Numbered from the stretch's first letter, positions 54,573-63,983 are shown. The stretch is DNA of 64,000 nucleotides from Streptomyces sp. NBC_01231 (GCA_035999765.1 CP108521.1:7564001-7628000); one strand, 5' to 3'. Made by a program: numbers and translations. The notes: generated from the sequence alone by a model not told the origin.

Positions 54573-57500
54573 CTACTTCAGGCCGAACGCCCGCAGCACG
54601 GTCTGGTCGACCGCGTTGCCGTTCCGGTCGGCGGCCCGCACACGCAGCGACACGAATCCGGCGCCCTTCGGGTGCTTGAGTCGCGCCTCGCCGCGCTTCA
54701 CCTTCACCTCCTTCCAGGACGTGCCGTCGTCGTAGGAGACCCAGGCCTTCAGGTCGCCGGCCGTGACGCTGCCCGACTGATTCCGTACGGAGAGTCCGAG
54801 CTCCGACTTGTGCTTGCGGTCGACACGGCCCAGGAGGTCGAGCCCGTCCACGTCATAGTCGACCGAGAGCAGCGGCAGCGCCGTCCGCTGGTCCGTGTGC
54901 GCCGAGGCGAAGGACCATTCGGTGTGGGTGCTGGTGGAGTACGCGGCCCAGTCGGCCGTGCGCCGAGCGTCGAGTACGAGGCGGTACGAGGCCTTCGCCG
55001 CCGGGACGTCGAAGGTGCCGAGCCCGCCGAGCGCGGTGTCGCCGACCAGCTGTCCGTCCGCGTACAGCGTGCCCTTCGCGGTGTCCTGGGCGTTGTCCAC
55101 CGACCCGTAGTGACCGGGCGTGGCGTCGTTCAACTCCGGCACGGAGAAGGTGAGTTTGTCGCCGGTGCGCTGAGAGAGGCCGTACTGCTCACTGGTCGCC
55201 GGGCGGACGACCGGGCGCAGCCAGTCCTCGGTGGGCAGCTTGCCCGGCTTGTCGAAGGTCTGCAGGGAATCCCACTGGGGCCTGTTCGCCTTCGTGTCGG
55301 GATAGACGGCGTGCCAGATCCGGCTGTCGGAGACGTTGTAGTACTCGGTGCGCTCCGTGCCCAGCCGCACGTTGTTGGTGGTCGCGATGTCGGTGTTCTG
55401 CCCGGGACGGTACCTGTACACGGCGTCCTTGCCGATCTGCCCGGCCTTGGCCCCGTGGTAGCGAACCTTCTGCTTCACCGTGTTGGAGCTGTTCAGGTGG
55501 TACGTCTGCTGGTCCGAGACGGCGCCCGTCTGCGGGAACATCACGCTGTACACGTACGGGCTGACCGCGGTGCCGTCCAGCTTCAGCCCGACCTTCTTCC
55601 CGCTCTTGAGCAGGGCCCCGAGCTTCGCGCCGTCCTCGCCGGTGGCGGTCATCAGCGGGATGGTCGCGCTCTTCACCCAGGAGATCCAGTATCCGGGCGT
55701 CTCGCGGTAGGCGAGGACGTAACCGGCCCCGGCCGCGGTCGCGTTGGCCAGTGCCTCGTCCGCCGTCGCACCGGCGGCCACCCGGACGACCGCCACCTTG
55801 CCCTTGACGTCCAGCCCCGCGAAGTCGGCTTCGGTGCCGCTGCCCGCGTCCACCGCGCGCACCGTGCGGTCACCGCTGAACTTCACCGGGAACCCGCTGG
55901 ACGTCTGCGCGTAGTCGAGGGGCAGCGCGTACTTCTCGGGGCTGGTGACGCTCGCGGTCAGTTCCTTGGCGTACAGACGGAACTTCGGGGAGAACTCGAG
56001 CGTGCCCTCGGTGACCTTCTCGGTGGGCGCCACGTAGATGTGGTCGGTCCACCAGCCCTGGCTGTAGGTCAGGCCCAAGCCGCTGCCCGGTCCTTCCCGC
56101 CGCCAGGTGGTGCTGAAGCCCTGGAACTCGGAGTCCTCCTTGGTCTTCGGCTTGATCTCGACCGCCGTACGGGCATCGAGGACGACCTCGGTGTCCTTGT
56201 CGACCTTGATCTGCGGATCGCCGACGACCGAGGTGCTCATCTCCAGTCCGGCCGCGTCCCGCTGCGAGATCCAGGACGCCGTGGAGTACGTACCGGCCTG
56301 AACCTTGAAGGTGTAACCGCTGCCGAGGAACCCGTACGTGTCCGGATACGCGCCGTTCAGTTCCTGAAGCATGAAGAGCGACGCCCCGGTGGACGGCTTG
56401 CCGTCCCGGCCCACCAGCGACACCTTCAGGTCGTAGGTCTTCGCCAGCTTCTCGAAGCCGATGGCGGTGGTGACCTGGACGCCGTCGGCGCTCGCGGTGA
56501 TGTGTCCCGTGTACCGGCCCGTCGCCTCCTTGGCCGGGTCGACCGTGACCTCGACGGTGGCGGCGCCCTTCGCCGGGACGGTCACGGTGTCCGCGTTCAG
56601 GGCGGCGTCGGGGAGCGACGAGGAGATCTTCAACTCCACCGCTTTGTCGGTGGTGTTGGTGTAGGCGATGTCCTTGCTGTCGGTCTGGGTGTCGCTCTCC
56701 TCGAACGTGCCGAAGCTCAGCGTCGGCGTCGCGAAGACGCCCTGCTGGACAGCCCGTACGGCGTCGACCCGGCCGTCGCCCTGCTCGAACACGGAGTTGA
56801 CGGTGTTCGTCTTCGCGGTCGTCGCCAGCGCCTGCTTGATCTGCTGTCCCGTCCAGTCCGGATGGGCCTGCGCGACCAGCGCCGCGGCTCCCGCGACATG
56901 CGGGGTGGCCATCGACGTACCGCTCGACGTCGTGTAGTGGTCGTCGACCGGTGTGCCCATGGTGGTGCCGGCCGCGCGGGCCGCGGTGATGGCCGCGCCC
57001 GGCGCGGTGATCTCCGGCTTGACCGCGGAGTCGCCGATGCGCGGGCCCCGGCTCGAGAACGAGGCAAGCTTGTCGGACTTGTCCACGGCGCCCACCGTCA
57101 GCGCCGAGTCGGCGATGCCCGGGGTGCCGATGGTCTGCTCGGCCGGGCCGGAGTTGCCCGCCGCGATCACGAAGAGGGTGCCGGTGGACGCGGACAGCTC
57201 GTCGACCGTCTCACTCAGCACGTCCGAGGGCCCCGACGCGTCACCGCCCAACGACATCGACACGATCTTCGCGCCGGAGCGCGCCGCCCACTCCATGCCC
57301 GCGATGATCCAGGAGTCCTGGCCCTTGCCCGCGTTGTTCAACACCTTGCCGACCAGCAGCTCCGCGCCCGGCGCCACGCCCTTGCGCTTGCCGTCGGATG
57401 CCGCGCCCGAGCCGACGATCGTGGACGCCACATGGGTGCCGTGGCCGTGGCCGTCCCGCACCGGCTCGTCCGGCACGAAGCTCCGTGTCTGCCCGATCCT

Positions 57501-58250
57501 CCCCGCGAGGTCCGGGTGTCCGGCGTCCACGCCCGTGTCCAGGACCGCGACCTTCACGCCCTTGCCGTCGTAGCCCGACCGCCACACTGCGGGTGCGCCG
57601 ATCTGCGGCACGCTCACGTCGAGGGACGCCTCGACCTTGCCGTCGAGCCAGATCTTGTCGATGCCCTCGCCGAGCTGCCGTGCGGCCTTCGTCGTGGGTC
57701 CGGTGCCCAGAGCGGGGGCGATGTCCGCCCAGAAGGCGCTCGACTTCTTCGCGCTGAGCGCGGCGCCGTCGATCGTGGGCAGCGTGAGCGTCCGGCGCGC
57801 GCCGTCGGGGGTCGCGCTGCCCTTGGTGTACGTCGCGATCACCGGGGTGGCGCCGGTCTTCGCGTCCGCGTACCCCTGCCTCACCAACTGGGTGACGTTG
57901 AACAGGGCCGGGTCGAGGCGGCCCGCCTTCAGCAGCGGGATGGCGTCCGCCGGAAGGACGCTGACCTCGCCGTCCTTCTCGCTCGACACGAACGTCGCGG
58001 CCTCCCGGCCCTCGCCGCGCTGGACGTCGACGGCGTTCCTGCCGTCCGGTCCGACGCTCAGCGACACGGTGTCGCCGGTGATGAGGGTGACGGTCTGCGT
58101 GGTCGTGGCACCGGTCTCGGCGCCGCTCCGCACGGCCGTGGAGTCCGGTGCGGTGACCTGAGACCCGGAACCGGCCGCGGCGGGCGTGATCGTGCCCGTG
58201 AGCAGTCCTGCCGCTCCGGCCACGGCCCAGAGGGCGTGGTGTCTTCGCAT
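54573..58250 (-). CDS. Large secreted subtilisin-family (S8) serine protease
   Basis: A 1,225-residue secreted peptidase. The first 27 residues are a signal peptide; a propeptide of about 180 residues follows. The catalytic triad is visible in order: Asp in VKVAVLDTGVDAGHPDLAG (about 228), His in GHGHGTHVASTIVG (about 260) and Ser in SSGTSMATPHVAGAAALVAQ (about 438). The oxyanion Asn is in FVIAAGNSGP. The 750 residues after the catalytic domain contain beta-rich modules and a VAVVRVAAGATADEALANATAAGAGYVL segment resembling a protease-associated domain. It would digest protein outside the cell. A strong ribosome site (GGGGAGGACGCC) lies just before the ATG. Confidence 0.95.
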   Translation of the reverse strand: MRRHHALWAVAGAAGLLTGTITPAAAGSGSQVTAPDSTAVRSGAETGATTTQTVTLITGDTVSLSVGPDGRNAVDVQRGEGREAATFVSSEKDGEVSVLPADAIPLLKAGRLDPALFNVTQLVRQGYADAKTGATPVIATYTKGSATPDGARRTLTLPTIDGAALSAKKSSAFWADIAPALGTGPTTKAARQLGEGIDKIWLDGKVEASLDVSVPQIGAPAVWRSGYDGKGVKVAVLDTGVDAGHPDLAGRIGQTRSFVPDEPVRDGHGHGTHVASTIVGSGAASDGKRKGVAPGAELLVGKVLNNAGKGQDSWIIAGMEWAARSGAKIVSMSLGGDASGPSDVLSETVDELSASTGTLFVIAAGNSGPAEQTIGTPGIADSALTVGAVDKSDKLASFSSRGPRIGDSAVKPEITAPGAAITAARAAGTTMGTPVDDHYTTSSGTSMATPHVAGAAALVAQAHPDWTGQQIKQALATTAKTNTVNSVFEQGDGRVDAVRAVQQGVFATPTLSFGTFEESDTQTDSKDIAYTNTTDKAVELKISSSLPDAALNADTVTVPAKGAATVEVTVDPAKEATGRYTGHITASADGVQVTTAIGFEKLAKTYDLKVSLVGRDGKPSTGASLFMLQELNGAYPDTYGFLGSGYTFKVQAGTYSTASWISQRDAAGLEMSTSVVGDPQIKVDKDTEVVLDARTAVEIKPKTKEDSEFQGFSTTWRREGPGSGLGLTYSQGWWTDHIYVAPTEKVTEGTLEFSPKFRLYAKELTASVTSPEKYALPLDYAQTSSGFPVKFSGDRTVRAVDAGSGTEADFAGLDVKGKVAVVRVAAGATADEALANATAAGAGYVLAYRETPGYWISWVKSATIPLMTATGEDGAKLGALLKSGKKVGLKLDGTAVSPYVYSVMFPQTGAVSDQQTYHLNSSNTVKQKVRYHGAKAGQIGKDAVYRYRPGQNTDIATTNNVRLGTERTEYYNVSDSRIWHAVYPDTKANRPQWDSLQTFDKPGKLPTEDWLRPVVRPATSEQYGLSQRTGDKLTFSVPELNDATPGHYGSVDNAQDTAKGTLYADGQLVGDTALGGLGTFDVPAAKASYRLVLDARRTADWAAYSTSTHTEWSFASAHTDQRTALPLLSVDYDVDGLDLLGRVDRKHKSELGLSVRNQSGSVTAGDLKAWVSYDDGTSWKEVKVKRGEARLKHPKGAGFVSLRVRAADRNGNAVDQTVLRAFGLK

Positions 58251-58468
58251 GGGTGGCGTCCTCCCCTGAACGCTGACGACACTTCCGGCCTGGTGAGCGG
58301 AAGCCAGTGATCAGAGTGAGCGCTGCGCCGAAATCGGCTCAAGGGAATCCTGTGGCCGAGGAGTGCCAATGCCCCCTTCGGTCACGGGAATTGGCGGTTT
58401 CCGTAGGTCTTGACGTCAAACAGTCCGCGACGAACTGGCCGCGCCGACAGCCGGGTTGCTCCCGTGCG

Positions 58469-59425
58469 TCAGGTGCGCGGTTCGCTGAGCACGGTGGTCA
58501 CCAGGTCGAGGAAGCGGTCGAAGTCGAGTCCGGACACCGTCCGGATGACGGGCAGGTCCTCCCGTCCGTGGTGCGCGCGCCGTTCGACGACCGTCATGCC
58601 ACGCGTCAGTTCGCCGCGGCGTTCGACGTCACAGCGGACCTCGACGCACTCGATGAGCGTGGGATCGATGAGGGCGGCTACGGCGACGCTGTCGATGAGG
58701 GAGCAGTACGACTGGTAACCCCGCCCCTTGACGTAGTCCACGACCCGGGTGGCCAGAGCGGCTTCCGGGGTCCGCGCGCGGCGCAGGCGGTCGAGGTCCG
58801 CGTCGCGGAAGTTGACGCGGGGGTGGGTGGCGATGTCGAGCCCGACGGCCACGAGGTTGAACCCGGCCCGGAAGACCCGGTGGGCGGCTTCGGGGTCGAC
58901 GAATATGTTCCATTCGCTGACCGCGTTGTCGCCGGTCGCCTGCGACCAGGCGTAGGGAGTGAGCCCGTAGGAGCCGCCGATGATGACCAGTTCCGTCACC
59001 TTCTCGGGCAGGTGGGGGTCGATGTCCAGGGCGAGGGCGAGGTTGGTCAGCGGGGCGAGGGCCGCGACGCAGATGTCACCGGCGTGGGCGTTGACGGTGT
59101 CCACGATCAGCTGCGGGGCCGGGCGGGGGTCGACGGCGCGTGCCGAGGCGGGGAAGTGGGAGTCGGCGAGACCGTCGCCGCCGTGCGAGAAGGGGTCGAC
59201 CGGGTAGTCGCCGTCCAGCGGGAGCAACGGGCCCTGACCGACCGGGATGTCACCGCGGTCGAGCAGGTCGAGGACGCGCAGCGCGTTCGCGGCGGTCCGG
59301 TCCGAGGTCAGGTTGCCGGTCGCGGCGGTGACCGCGAGGGTCCGCAGCTCGCGCGACTTCAGCGCGAGGATGATCGCGAGGGCGTCGTCCATGCCCGGGT
59401 CGGTGTCGATCAGAAGGTTCTTCAT
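58469..59425 (-). CDS. Nucleoside hydrolase (inosine-uridine preferring type)
   Basis: Cleaves ribonucleosides to base and ribose. The 318-residue sequence begins MKNLLIDTDPGMDDALAIILAL, whose DTDPGxDD calcium-binding motif defines the family. IIGGSYGLTPYAWSQATGDNAVSEWNIFVDPEAA carries the conserved GD/EWN substrate loop and VGLDIATHPRV follows. The second metal-site Asp is probably in the SYCSLIDSVAVAALIDP segment. ATG 59425 has GGAAAGG 6-7 bases before it; the longer frame to 59464 lacks one. It is divergent from a PfkB kinase gene, with an operator-like palindrome between. Together with the downstream importer this forms a nucleoside or ribose salvage group. Confidence 0.93.
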   Translation of the reverse strand: MKNLLIDTDPGMDDALAIILALKSRELRTLAVTAATGNLTSDRTAANALRVLDLLDRGDIPVGQGPLLPLDGDYPVDPFSHGGDGLADSHFPASARAVDPRPAPQLIVDTVNAHAGDICVAALAPLTNLALALDIDPHLPEKVTELVIIGGSYGLTPYAWSQATGDNAVSEWNIFVDPEAAHRVFRAGFNLVAVGLDIATHPRVNFRDADLDRLRRARTPEAALATRVVDYVKGRGYQSYCSLIDSVAVAALIDPTLIECVEVRCDVERRGELTRGMTVVERRAHHGREDLPVIRTVSGLDFDRFLDLVTTVLSEPRT

Positions 59426-59449
59426 GTGCGCCTTTCCCGAAGAAAGGTA

Positions 59450-59467
59450 TGGTAGGTATAACAACCA
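59450..59467. promoter_or_regulatory. TGGT...ACCA operator-like palindrome, divergent promoter
   Basis: TGGTAGGTATAACAACCA matches its own reverse complement at 14 of 18 positions and lies between the nucleoside hydrolase and PfkB kinase genes. Its TGGT/ACCA arms are like those at 60526-60545, suggesting one GntR- or LacI-type regulator controls both promoters. Confidence 0.5.
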
Positions 59468-59528
59468 GAAGATTCAATGGGTGACGTCGGCGCTTTCGGC
59501 GCTGCTGTCCGAACGCGGAGGACCGAAG

Positions 59529-60449
59529 GTGTCCCAGCGGCTCGTCTCGGTCTTCTCCCACGTGGTGACCGACGAGGTGTACACGGCGGACGGCAGGCCA
59601 GCGGCCCGAGAGGTCGGCGGGGCCGGGGCGTACGCCGCGACCGGGGCGAGCCTGGTGTCCGCGCCGTGGACCACGGCCATCGTGTCGGGCGTCGGCGCGG
59701 CGGACCGGGAGCGGCTGAGCGCGTGGTTCCGCCGACGCGAAGTCGACCCCGCCGGGCTGTTCGAGATCGGCGAGCACAGCCCGGTCACCCGCGTGCGCTA
59801 CCTCCACGACGGGGAGCGCACCGAAGAGTCCGTGTACGGAGACGCCCACTTCGCGGCGCACACCCCCTTCCCCGGCCGGTCGCCGGTCGGCCCGGACCGG
59901 TTGGCGGGGGTGTATCTCTTCCACGGCGCCGACGAGCGGTACTGGAACGAGGTCGCCGCGCTGCGCCCGCGGTGGCGCGGCCCCGTCCTGTGGGAGATCG
60001 CCGCCGACGCCTGCACCCCGGCGGGCCGTGCCCGGGTGACGGAACTGACCGGGCTCGTCGACGTCCTGTCGCTCAACTCCGCGGAGGCGGCCGCCCTGAC
60101 CGGCGAACCGGATCCCCGCGACGCGCTGGCCGCGCTGCCCGGAGGCGACCTCGTGGTGGTCCTGCGATGCGGCGCCGCCGGGTCACTGGTCCGGCACGGC
60201 CGCCGGGTCTGGCAGGTGGGGGTGGCGCCGGGGCCGGTTGTCGACCCGACCGGCGGCGGCAACGCCTACTCGGGCGCCTTCCTGGCCGGCTACGCCTCGA
60301 CCGGTGATGCCCCGGCCTCGGCGCGGGCCGCCGCTGCCGCCGCCTCCCGCGTCATCGCCCAGTACGGCGCTCCGGTCGTCGACCCCGGGGAGCGGGACGA
60401 GACCAGGCGCGCCGCCTGCCGAGTGACGGTGACCGCGTTCGGCGTATGA
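59529..60449 (+). CDS. PfkB-family sugar/nucleoside kinase
   Basis: A 306-residue ribokinase-like protein. The N-terminal REVGGAGAYAATGASLVSAPW resembles the glycine-rich substrate region of PfkB kinases. The C-terminal PGPVVDPTGGGNAYSGAFLAGYAS corresponds to the DTxGAGD anion-hole motif, but here the catalytic Asp of GAGD reads GGGN, so it is altered. GTG 59529 is preferred because GGAGG lies 8 bases before it; GTG 59478 is an alternative. It is divergent from the nucleoside hydrolase, which would supply ribose. The altered active site means kinase activity is uncertain. Confidence 0.82.
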   Translation: MSQRLVSVFSHVVTDEVYTADGRPAAREVGGAGAYAATGASLVSAPWTTAIVSGVGAADRERLSAWFRRREVDPAGLFEIGEHSPVTRVRYLHDGERTEESVYGDAHFAAHTPFPGRSPVGPDRLAGVYLFHGADERYWNEVAALRPRWRGPVLWEIAADACTPAGRARVTELTGLVDVLSLNSAEAAALTGEPDPRDALAALPGGDLVVVLRCGAAGSLVRHGRRVWQVGVAPGPVVDPTGGGNAYSGAFLAGYASTGDAPASARAAAAAASRVIAQYGAPVVDPGERDETRRAACRVTVTAFGV

Positions 60450-60500
60450 CACACCGGACGGGGGAGGAGAGGGCCTAGAACCGGCCATGTCCGAAAAGCG

Positions 60501-60529
60501 TTGACACCGCCCAGCAATGGTCCTATGGT
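60501..60529 (+). promoter_or_regulatory. Sigma-70-type promoter of the ABC importer operon
   Basis: TTGACA at 60501-60506 and TATGGT at 60524-60529 are separated by exactly 17 bases, close to the consensus for the main sigma factor. It lies 90 bases before the solute-binding-protein start. The -10 box overlaps the operator that follows. Confidence 0.65.
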
Positions 60530-60545
60530 CCTGAGATCAGTACCA
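60526..60545 (+). promoter_or_regulatory. Operator-like palindrome overlapping the -10 box
   Basis: TGGTCCTGAGATCAGTACCA is an inverted repeat: TGGT-C-CTGA, a GA centre, and TCAG-T-ACCA. Because it overlaps the -10 element, a bound regulator would block transcription. Its outer arms match the palindrome before the PfkB gene. Confidence 0.6.
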
Positions 60546-60618
60546 ATAACGATGAGGTTTGCGGTGCTCCTGACGGCCCCTGGAGGGGTCGGGTGTGCGG
60601 TAGCAAGGGAGCTGGTAC

Positions 60619-61977
60619 ATGAGCAGATCAGGGATCCGAGTGCTCGGCGCGGGCCTGGCGGCGATGGCGGTCGTGCTGTCCGCGTGCTCCGGTGGCAGTT
60701 CCTCGGCCTCCGGCGGTCGGCAGACCCTCCAGCTGTGGTTCTGGGGCGCGTCGCCGCAGCAGCAGAAGACCATGAAAGAGGTGCTGGTCGACGGGTTCGA
60801 CAAGTCCCAGAGCACGTACGACCTCAAGGTCACCTTCAACAACGCCGTGGACAAGAACGTCCAGGTGGCCCTGTCCGCCAACGAGGGCCCCGACATCGTC
60901 TACGGATCAGGACCCGCGTTCTCGGCGGCCTACGCCGTCCAGGACAAGCTGGCCGACATGACCCCGTACGCGAAGAAGTACGGGTGGAAGGACCGGATCC
61001 TGGCGCCGATGTACGAGTCGGGGACCGTGCACGGCAAGCTCTACTCGCTGCCAAACTCGATCAACAACCTCGGGGTCTTCTACAACAAGAAGGTCCTCGC
61101 CGAGCTGGGCGTCGGTGTGCCGGCCACCTACGCCGAACTGACCGCCGCCATGGACAAGGCAGCCAAGGCGGGCATGTACCCCTCGGTCACCGGCAACAAG
61201 GGCTGGAAGCCGGTCAACCAGAACTACATCTCGATGTTCCTGACCCACGTGGCGGGCGGCAAGACCGTCTACGACGCGCTGCAGGGCACGACCAAGTGGA
61301 CCGACCCGAAGATCGTCAAGGCCGTCGACGACTCCGCGGCCTTCTACAAGAAGGGCTACCTCGGCGGGAAGGACTACGCGAATCTGAACTTCCAGGAGTC
61401 CATGCAACTGCTGGCCCAGGGCAAGTCGCCCTTCTTCTTCGGCCCCACCCTGGCCTTCCAGTTCGCCAGTGACTCCTTCAACGACGCCGCCGGGAACACC
61501 TCGGACCTCGGATTCGCCCCGTTCCCCAACATCACGCCGGGCCTGCCCTCACCCAGCGGGACCCTCGGCACCACCGCCTCGCTGTCGATCAACGCCCACT
61601 CCGCGCACAAGGACGGCGCGGCGGCGGTCATCGACTACATGATGAGCGACAAGTTCGCCCAGCGGATGAACAAGACCTGGCCCGGATACTGGGGCGTCCC
61701 GCTGAAGGACTTCGACCTCGACCCCGCCGCCTACAGCGGTCTGTCCAAGGCGTACGTCCAGTCGGTCAAGGACACGGTCGCCACCGTCGGCAAGGGCAAC
61801 TACGGCTTCTTCGCCGGTACCTTCTTCCCCCCGGCCACCGCCACCGCCTTCACCGACATCGACGGGGTCTGGCTCGGCACCGAGAGTACGGCGGACTTCC
61901 TGGACAAGATCCAGACGACGTTCGCCGCCGAGAAGGCCAAGGGCCTGGTGCCACCGGTGCCCGAGCCCGCCGGCTGA
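60619..61977 (+). CDS. ABC transporter solute-binding lipoprotein (family 1)
   Basis: A 452-residue extracellular substrate-binding lipoprotein. The signal peptide ends in the lipobox LSAC (Cys about 26), followed by a Ser/Gly linker. The mature start QTLQLWFWGASPQQQKTMKEVLVDGF and segments such as GPDIVYGSGPAF and GKLYSLPNSINNLGVFYNKKVLAELGV are typical of family 1 sugar-binding proteins. It would capture a sugar or nucleoside outside the cell and deliver it to the two permeases encoded next. GGAG lies about 7 bases before the ATG. Confidence 0.94.
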   Translation: MSRSGIRVLGAGLAAMAVVLSACSGGSSSASGGRQTLQLWFWGASPQQQKTMKEVLVDGFDKSQSTYDLKVTFNNAVDKNVQVALSANEGPDIVYGSGPAFSAAYAVQDKLADMTPYAKKYGWKDRILAPMYESGTVHGKLYSLPNSINNLGVFYNKKVLAELGVGVPATYAELTAAMDKAAKAGMYPSVTGNKGWKPVNQNYISMFLTHVAGGKTVYDALQGTTKWTDPKIVKAVDDSAAFYKKGYLGGKDYANLNFQESMQLLAQGKSPFFFGPTLAFQFASDSFNDAAGNTSDLGFAPFPNITPGLPSPSGTLGTTASLSINAHSAHKDGAAAVIDYMMSDKFAQRMNKTWPGYWGVPLKDFDLDPAAYSGLSKAYVQSVKDTVATVGKGNYGFFAGTFFPPATATAFTDIDGVWLGTESTADFLDKIQTTFAAEKAKGLVPPVPEPAG

Positions 61978-62172
61978 CGGCCCGGCCCCAGGGCCTGGCC
62001 CCAGGCCCCAGGCCCCGGGTTCACCTACCCCGGCCCAACGGCCCGGTTCACCCGCCCCGGACCCGTCGGCCCGGACCCGTCGGCCCAGCCACACCGGCCC
62101 GGGCCCCCGCCCCACACCCGTCGGATGCCGCAAGCGCCCAGCGCGGCATCCGACGCTCGGAGGAACGCGAGC

Positions 62173-63102
62173 ATGACAGCCACCGCAACTCTCGCACCCG
62201 TCCGGACCGATACGACCCCCGCGGCGGACCACCGGGCCCGCCGGGCACACCAGCGGCGCCGTTCCCTGGTCAACCACCTGCTCGTCGCCCCGGCCCTGCT
62301 CCTGTCGGTCCTGGTCGTCGTCGTGCCTGGCGTCCTGACCGCGATGGCGGCCTTCACCGACTGGACCGGCGTCGGCTTCCACGCGAACTACGTCGGCCTG
62401 CGGAACTTCCGCGACATCCTGGCCGACCCCGTCTTCGCCACCGCGCTGGGCAACAACATCACGTGGCTGGCCCTCTTCCTCACCGTCCCCGCCGCCATCG
62501 GCCTGCTCACGGCGGCGATGCTGCTCCACCGACGCCGGACGCGCACCTTCTACCAGGTCGTCTTCCTCATGCCGTACGTCCTGGCGCCCGTGGTCAACGC
62601 GCTGGTGTGGCTGAGCATCATCTACAACCCCAACGGCGGGGTCACCGGCGCCCTGCACATCAGTTCACCGCTGGCCGACGTGCACGGCGCGCTCTACGCG
62701 GCCGCCGCCGTCGACATGTGGCACTACTGGGGCTTCCTCACCGTCGTCTACCTCGGGGCCATGCGGCAGACACCGCTGGAGCAGGTGGAGGCGGCCGTCG
62801 TCGACGGCGCCGGCACCTGGCAGGTCTTCCGGCACGTCTACCTCCCGAGCATCCGCCCCACACTGCTGCTCATGGGCGTGATGACGGTCATCTTCTCCTT
62901 CCTCGCCTTCGACTACGTCTACCTGCTCACGCAGGGCGGCCCCGCGCACGGCAGCGAGGTGATGGGCACCTACGCCTACGCCTTCGCGTTCTCCGCGTTC
63001 CAGTTCGGCAAGGCGGCCGCCGTCGGGATCATCATGAGCTTCTTCGGACTGATCGCCTCGTGCGTCTACACGTGGATGAGCCGGAGGCAACTGACCTCAT
63101 GA
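62173..63102 (+). CDS. ABC transporter permease (MalF-type)
   Basis: A 309-residue permease with six predicted membrane helices. It has the family's EAA loop (QVEAAVVDGAGTWQVFRHVYLPSIRPTLL, about 215-243), which docks the ATPase, and NPNGGVTG near residue 155. GGAGGAAC lies 6-7 bases before the ATG. The stop overlaps the next permease start (ATGA). A gap of 195 bases, rich in CCCCAGGC-type repeats, separates it from the binding-protein gene. No ATPase subunit is in the window; a shared MsiK-type ATPase is usual in Streptomyces. Confidence 0.93.
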   Translation: MTATATLAPVRTDTTPAADHRARRAHQRRRSLVNHLLVAPALLLSVLVVVVPGVLTAMAAFTDWTGVGFHANYVGLRNFRDILADPVFATALGNNITWLALFLTVPAAIGLLTAAMLLHRRRTRTFYQVVFLMPYVLAPVVNALVWLSIIYNPNGGVTGALHISSPLADVHGALYAAAAVDMWHYWGFLTVVYLGAMRQTPLEQVEAAVVDGAGTWQVFRHVYLPSIRPTLLLMGVMTVIFSFLAFDYVYLLTQGGPAHGSEVMGTYAYAFAFSAFQFGKAAAVGIIMSFFGLIASCVYTWMSRRQLTS

Positions 63103-63983
63103 AACAGCACAGCCTTAAACAGCACAGCGTGAAGCGGCACAGCGTGAAGAAGCCCCGGATGAGCAACCGCTCCCACGGCCTCGCGGCCCACGTCGTGCTC
63201 GTGGTGTTCGCCGCCACCGCTCTCGCCCCCCTCCTGCTGGTCCTCCTCAACAGCTTCAAGTCCAACTCCGGCGTCACCGGCAGCCCCTTCGCGCTCCCGA
63301 AGTCCCTCAGCCTGTCGAACTTCGAGACGGCCTGGCAGTACGGCGCCTTCGGCAGCGGATTCCTCAACAGCGTCCTGCTCACCGGGACCACGGTCGTCGT
63401 CGTCCTGCTCTGCGCGTCCCTGGCCGGGTACGTCCTGGCCGGGCAGCGGATCCGCATGTGGCCCGCCGTGATGATCTACCTGACCATGGCCATGACCGTG
63501 CCGATCCAGCTCTTCGTCTTCCCCCTCTACGCGGGGGTCGCCGCCCTGGGGCTGCTCGACAATGTCTTCGTGGTCGGCGTGATCCTCGCCGCGATCAACA
63601 TGCCGTTCGCGACCTTCCTGATGCGCACCTTCTTCCTCAACGTCCCCAGGGAACTCGAAGAGGCGGCACGGATCGACGGCGCCAACGTCCTCCAGCTGAT
63701 CCACCGGGTCCTGCTGCCCGTGGTACGGCCCGGACTGATCACCGTGGGAGTCATCGTCGGCCTCAGCGCCTGGAACGACTTCCTCATCTCCTCGACCTTC
63801 CTGCACGACCCGTCCGACCAGACCGTCACCCTCGGCTTCCTGTCGATGAACGGCACCTTCTCCACCCAGCTGGGCGCCATGATGGCGGGCGCCCTCATCC
63901 TCATCCTCCCGGTCCTCGGCGTCTTCATCGCCCTCCAGCGCTACGTCGTGGACGGCATGGCCGGCGGCGCGGTCAAGGGCTGA
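63099..63983 (+). CDS. ABC transporter permease (MalG-type) with N-terminal repeats
   Basis: A 294-residue permease with six predicted helices. The EAA loop is LEEAARIDGANVLQLIHRVLLPVVRPGLITV (about 188-218). Before the first helix there are three 5-residue repeats (KQHSL, KQHSV, KRHSV), a basic, His-rich tail not seen in most MalG proteins. The start overlaps the previous stop. It is the last complete gene; 17 bases remain to the window end. With the partner permease and binding protein it forms an importer, probably for a nucleoside or pentose given the neighbours, though the substrate is inferred. Confidence 0.92.
   Translation: MKQHSLKQHSVKRHSVKKPRMSNRSHGLAAHVVLVVFAATALAPLLLVLLNSFKSNSGVTGSPFALPKSLSLSNFETAWQYGAFGSGFLNSVLLTGTTVVVVLLCASLAGYVLAGQRIRMWPAVMIYLTMAMTVPIQLFVFPLYAGVAALGLLDNVFVVGVILAAINMPFATFLMRTFFLNVPRELEEAARIDGANVLQLIHRVLLPVVRPGLITVGVIVGLSAWNDFLISSTFLHDPSDQTVTLGFLSMNGTFSTQLGAMMAGALILILPVLGVFIALQRYVVDGMAGGAVKG
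63102..63146 (+). repeat. 15-bp in-frame tandem repeat at the start of the second permease gene
   Basis: Three 15-base units (63102-63116, 63117-63131, 63132-63146), each encoding K-(Q/R)-H-S-(L/V). Copy-number change would keep the frame. Confidence 0.85.

Noticed and set aside
54510..58310. A 1,266-codon open frame on the plus strand across the subtilisin gene
   Set aside because: The subtilisin on the minus strand has an intact catalytic triad and signal peptide; the antisense frame has no recognisable domain.
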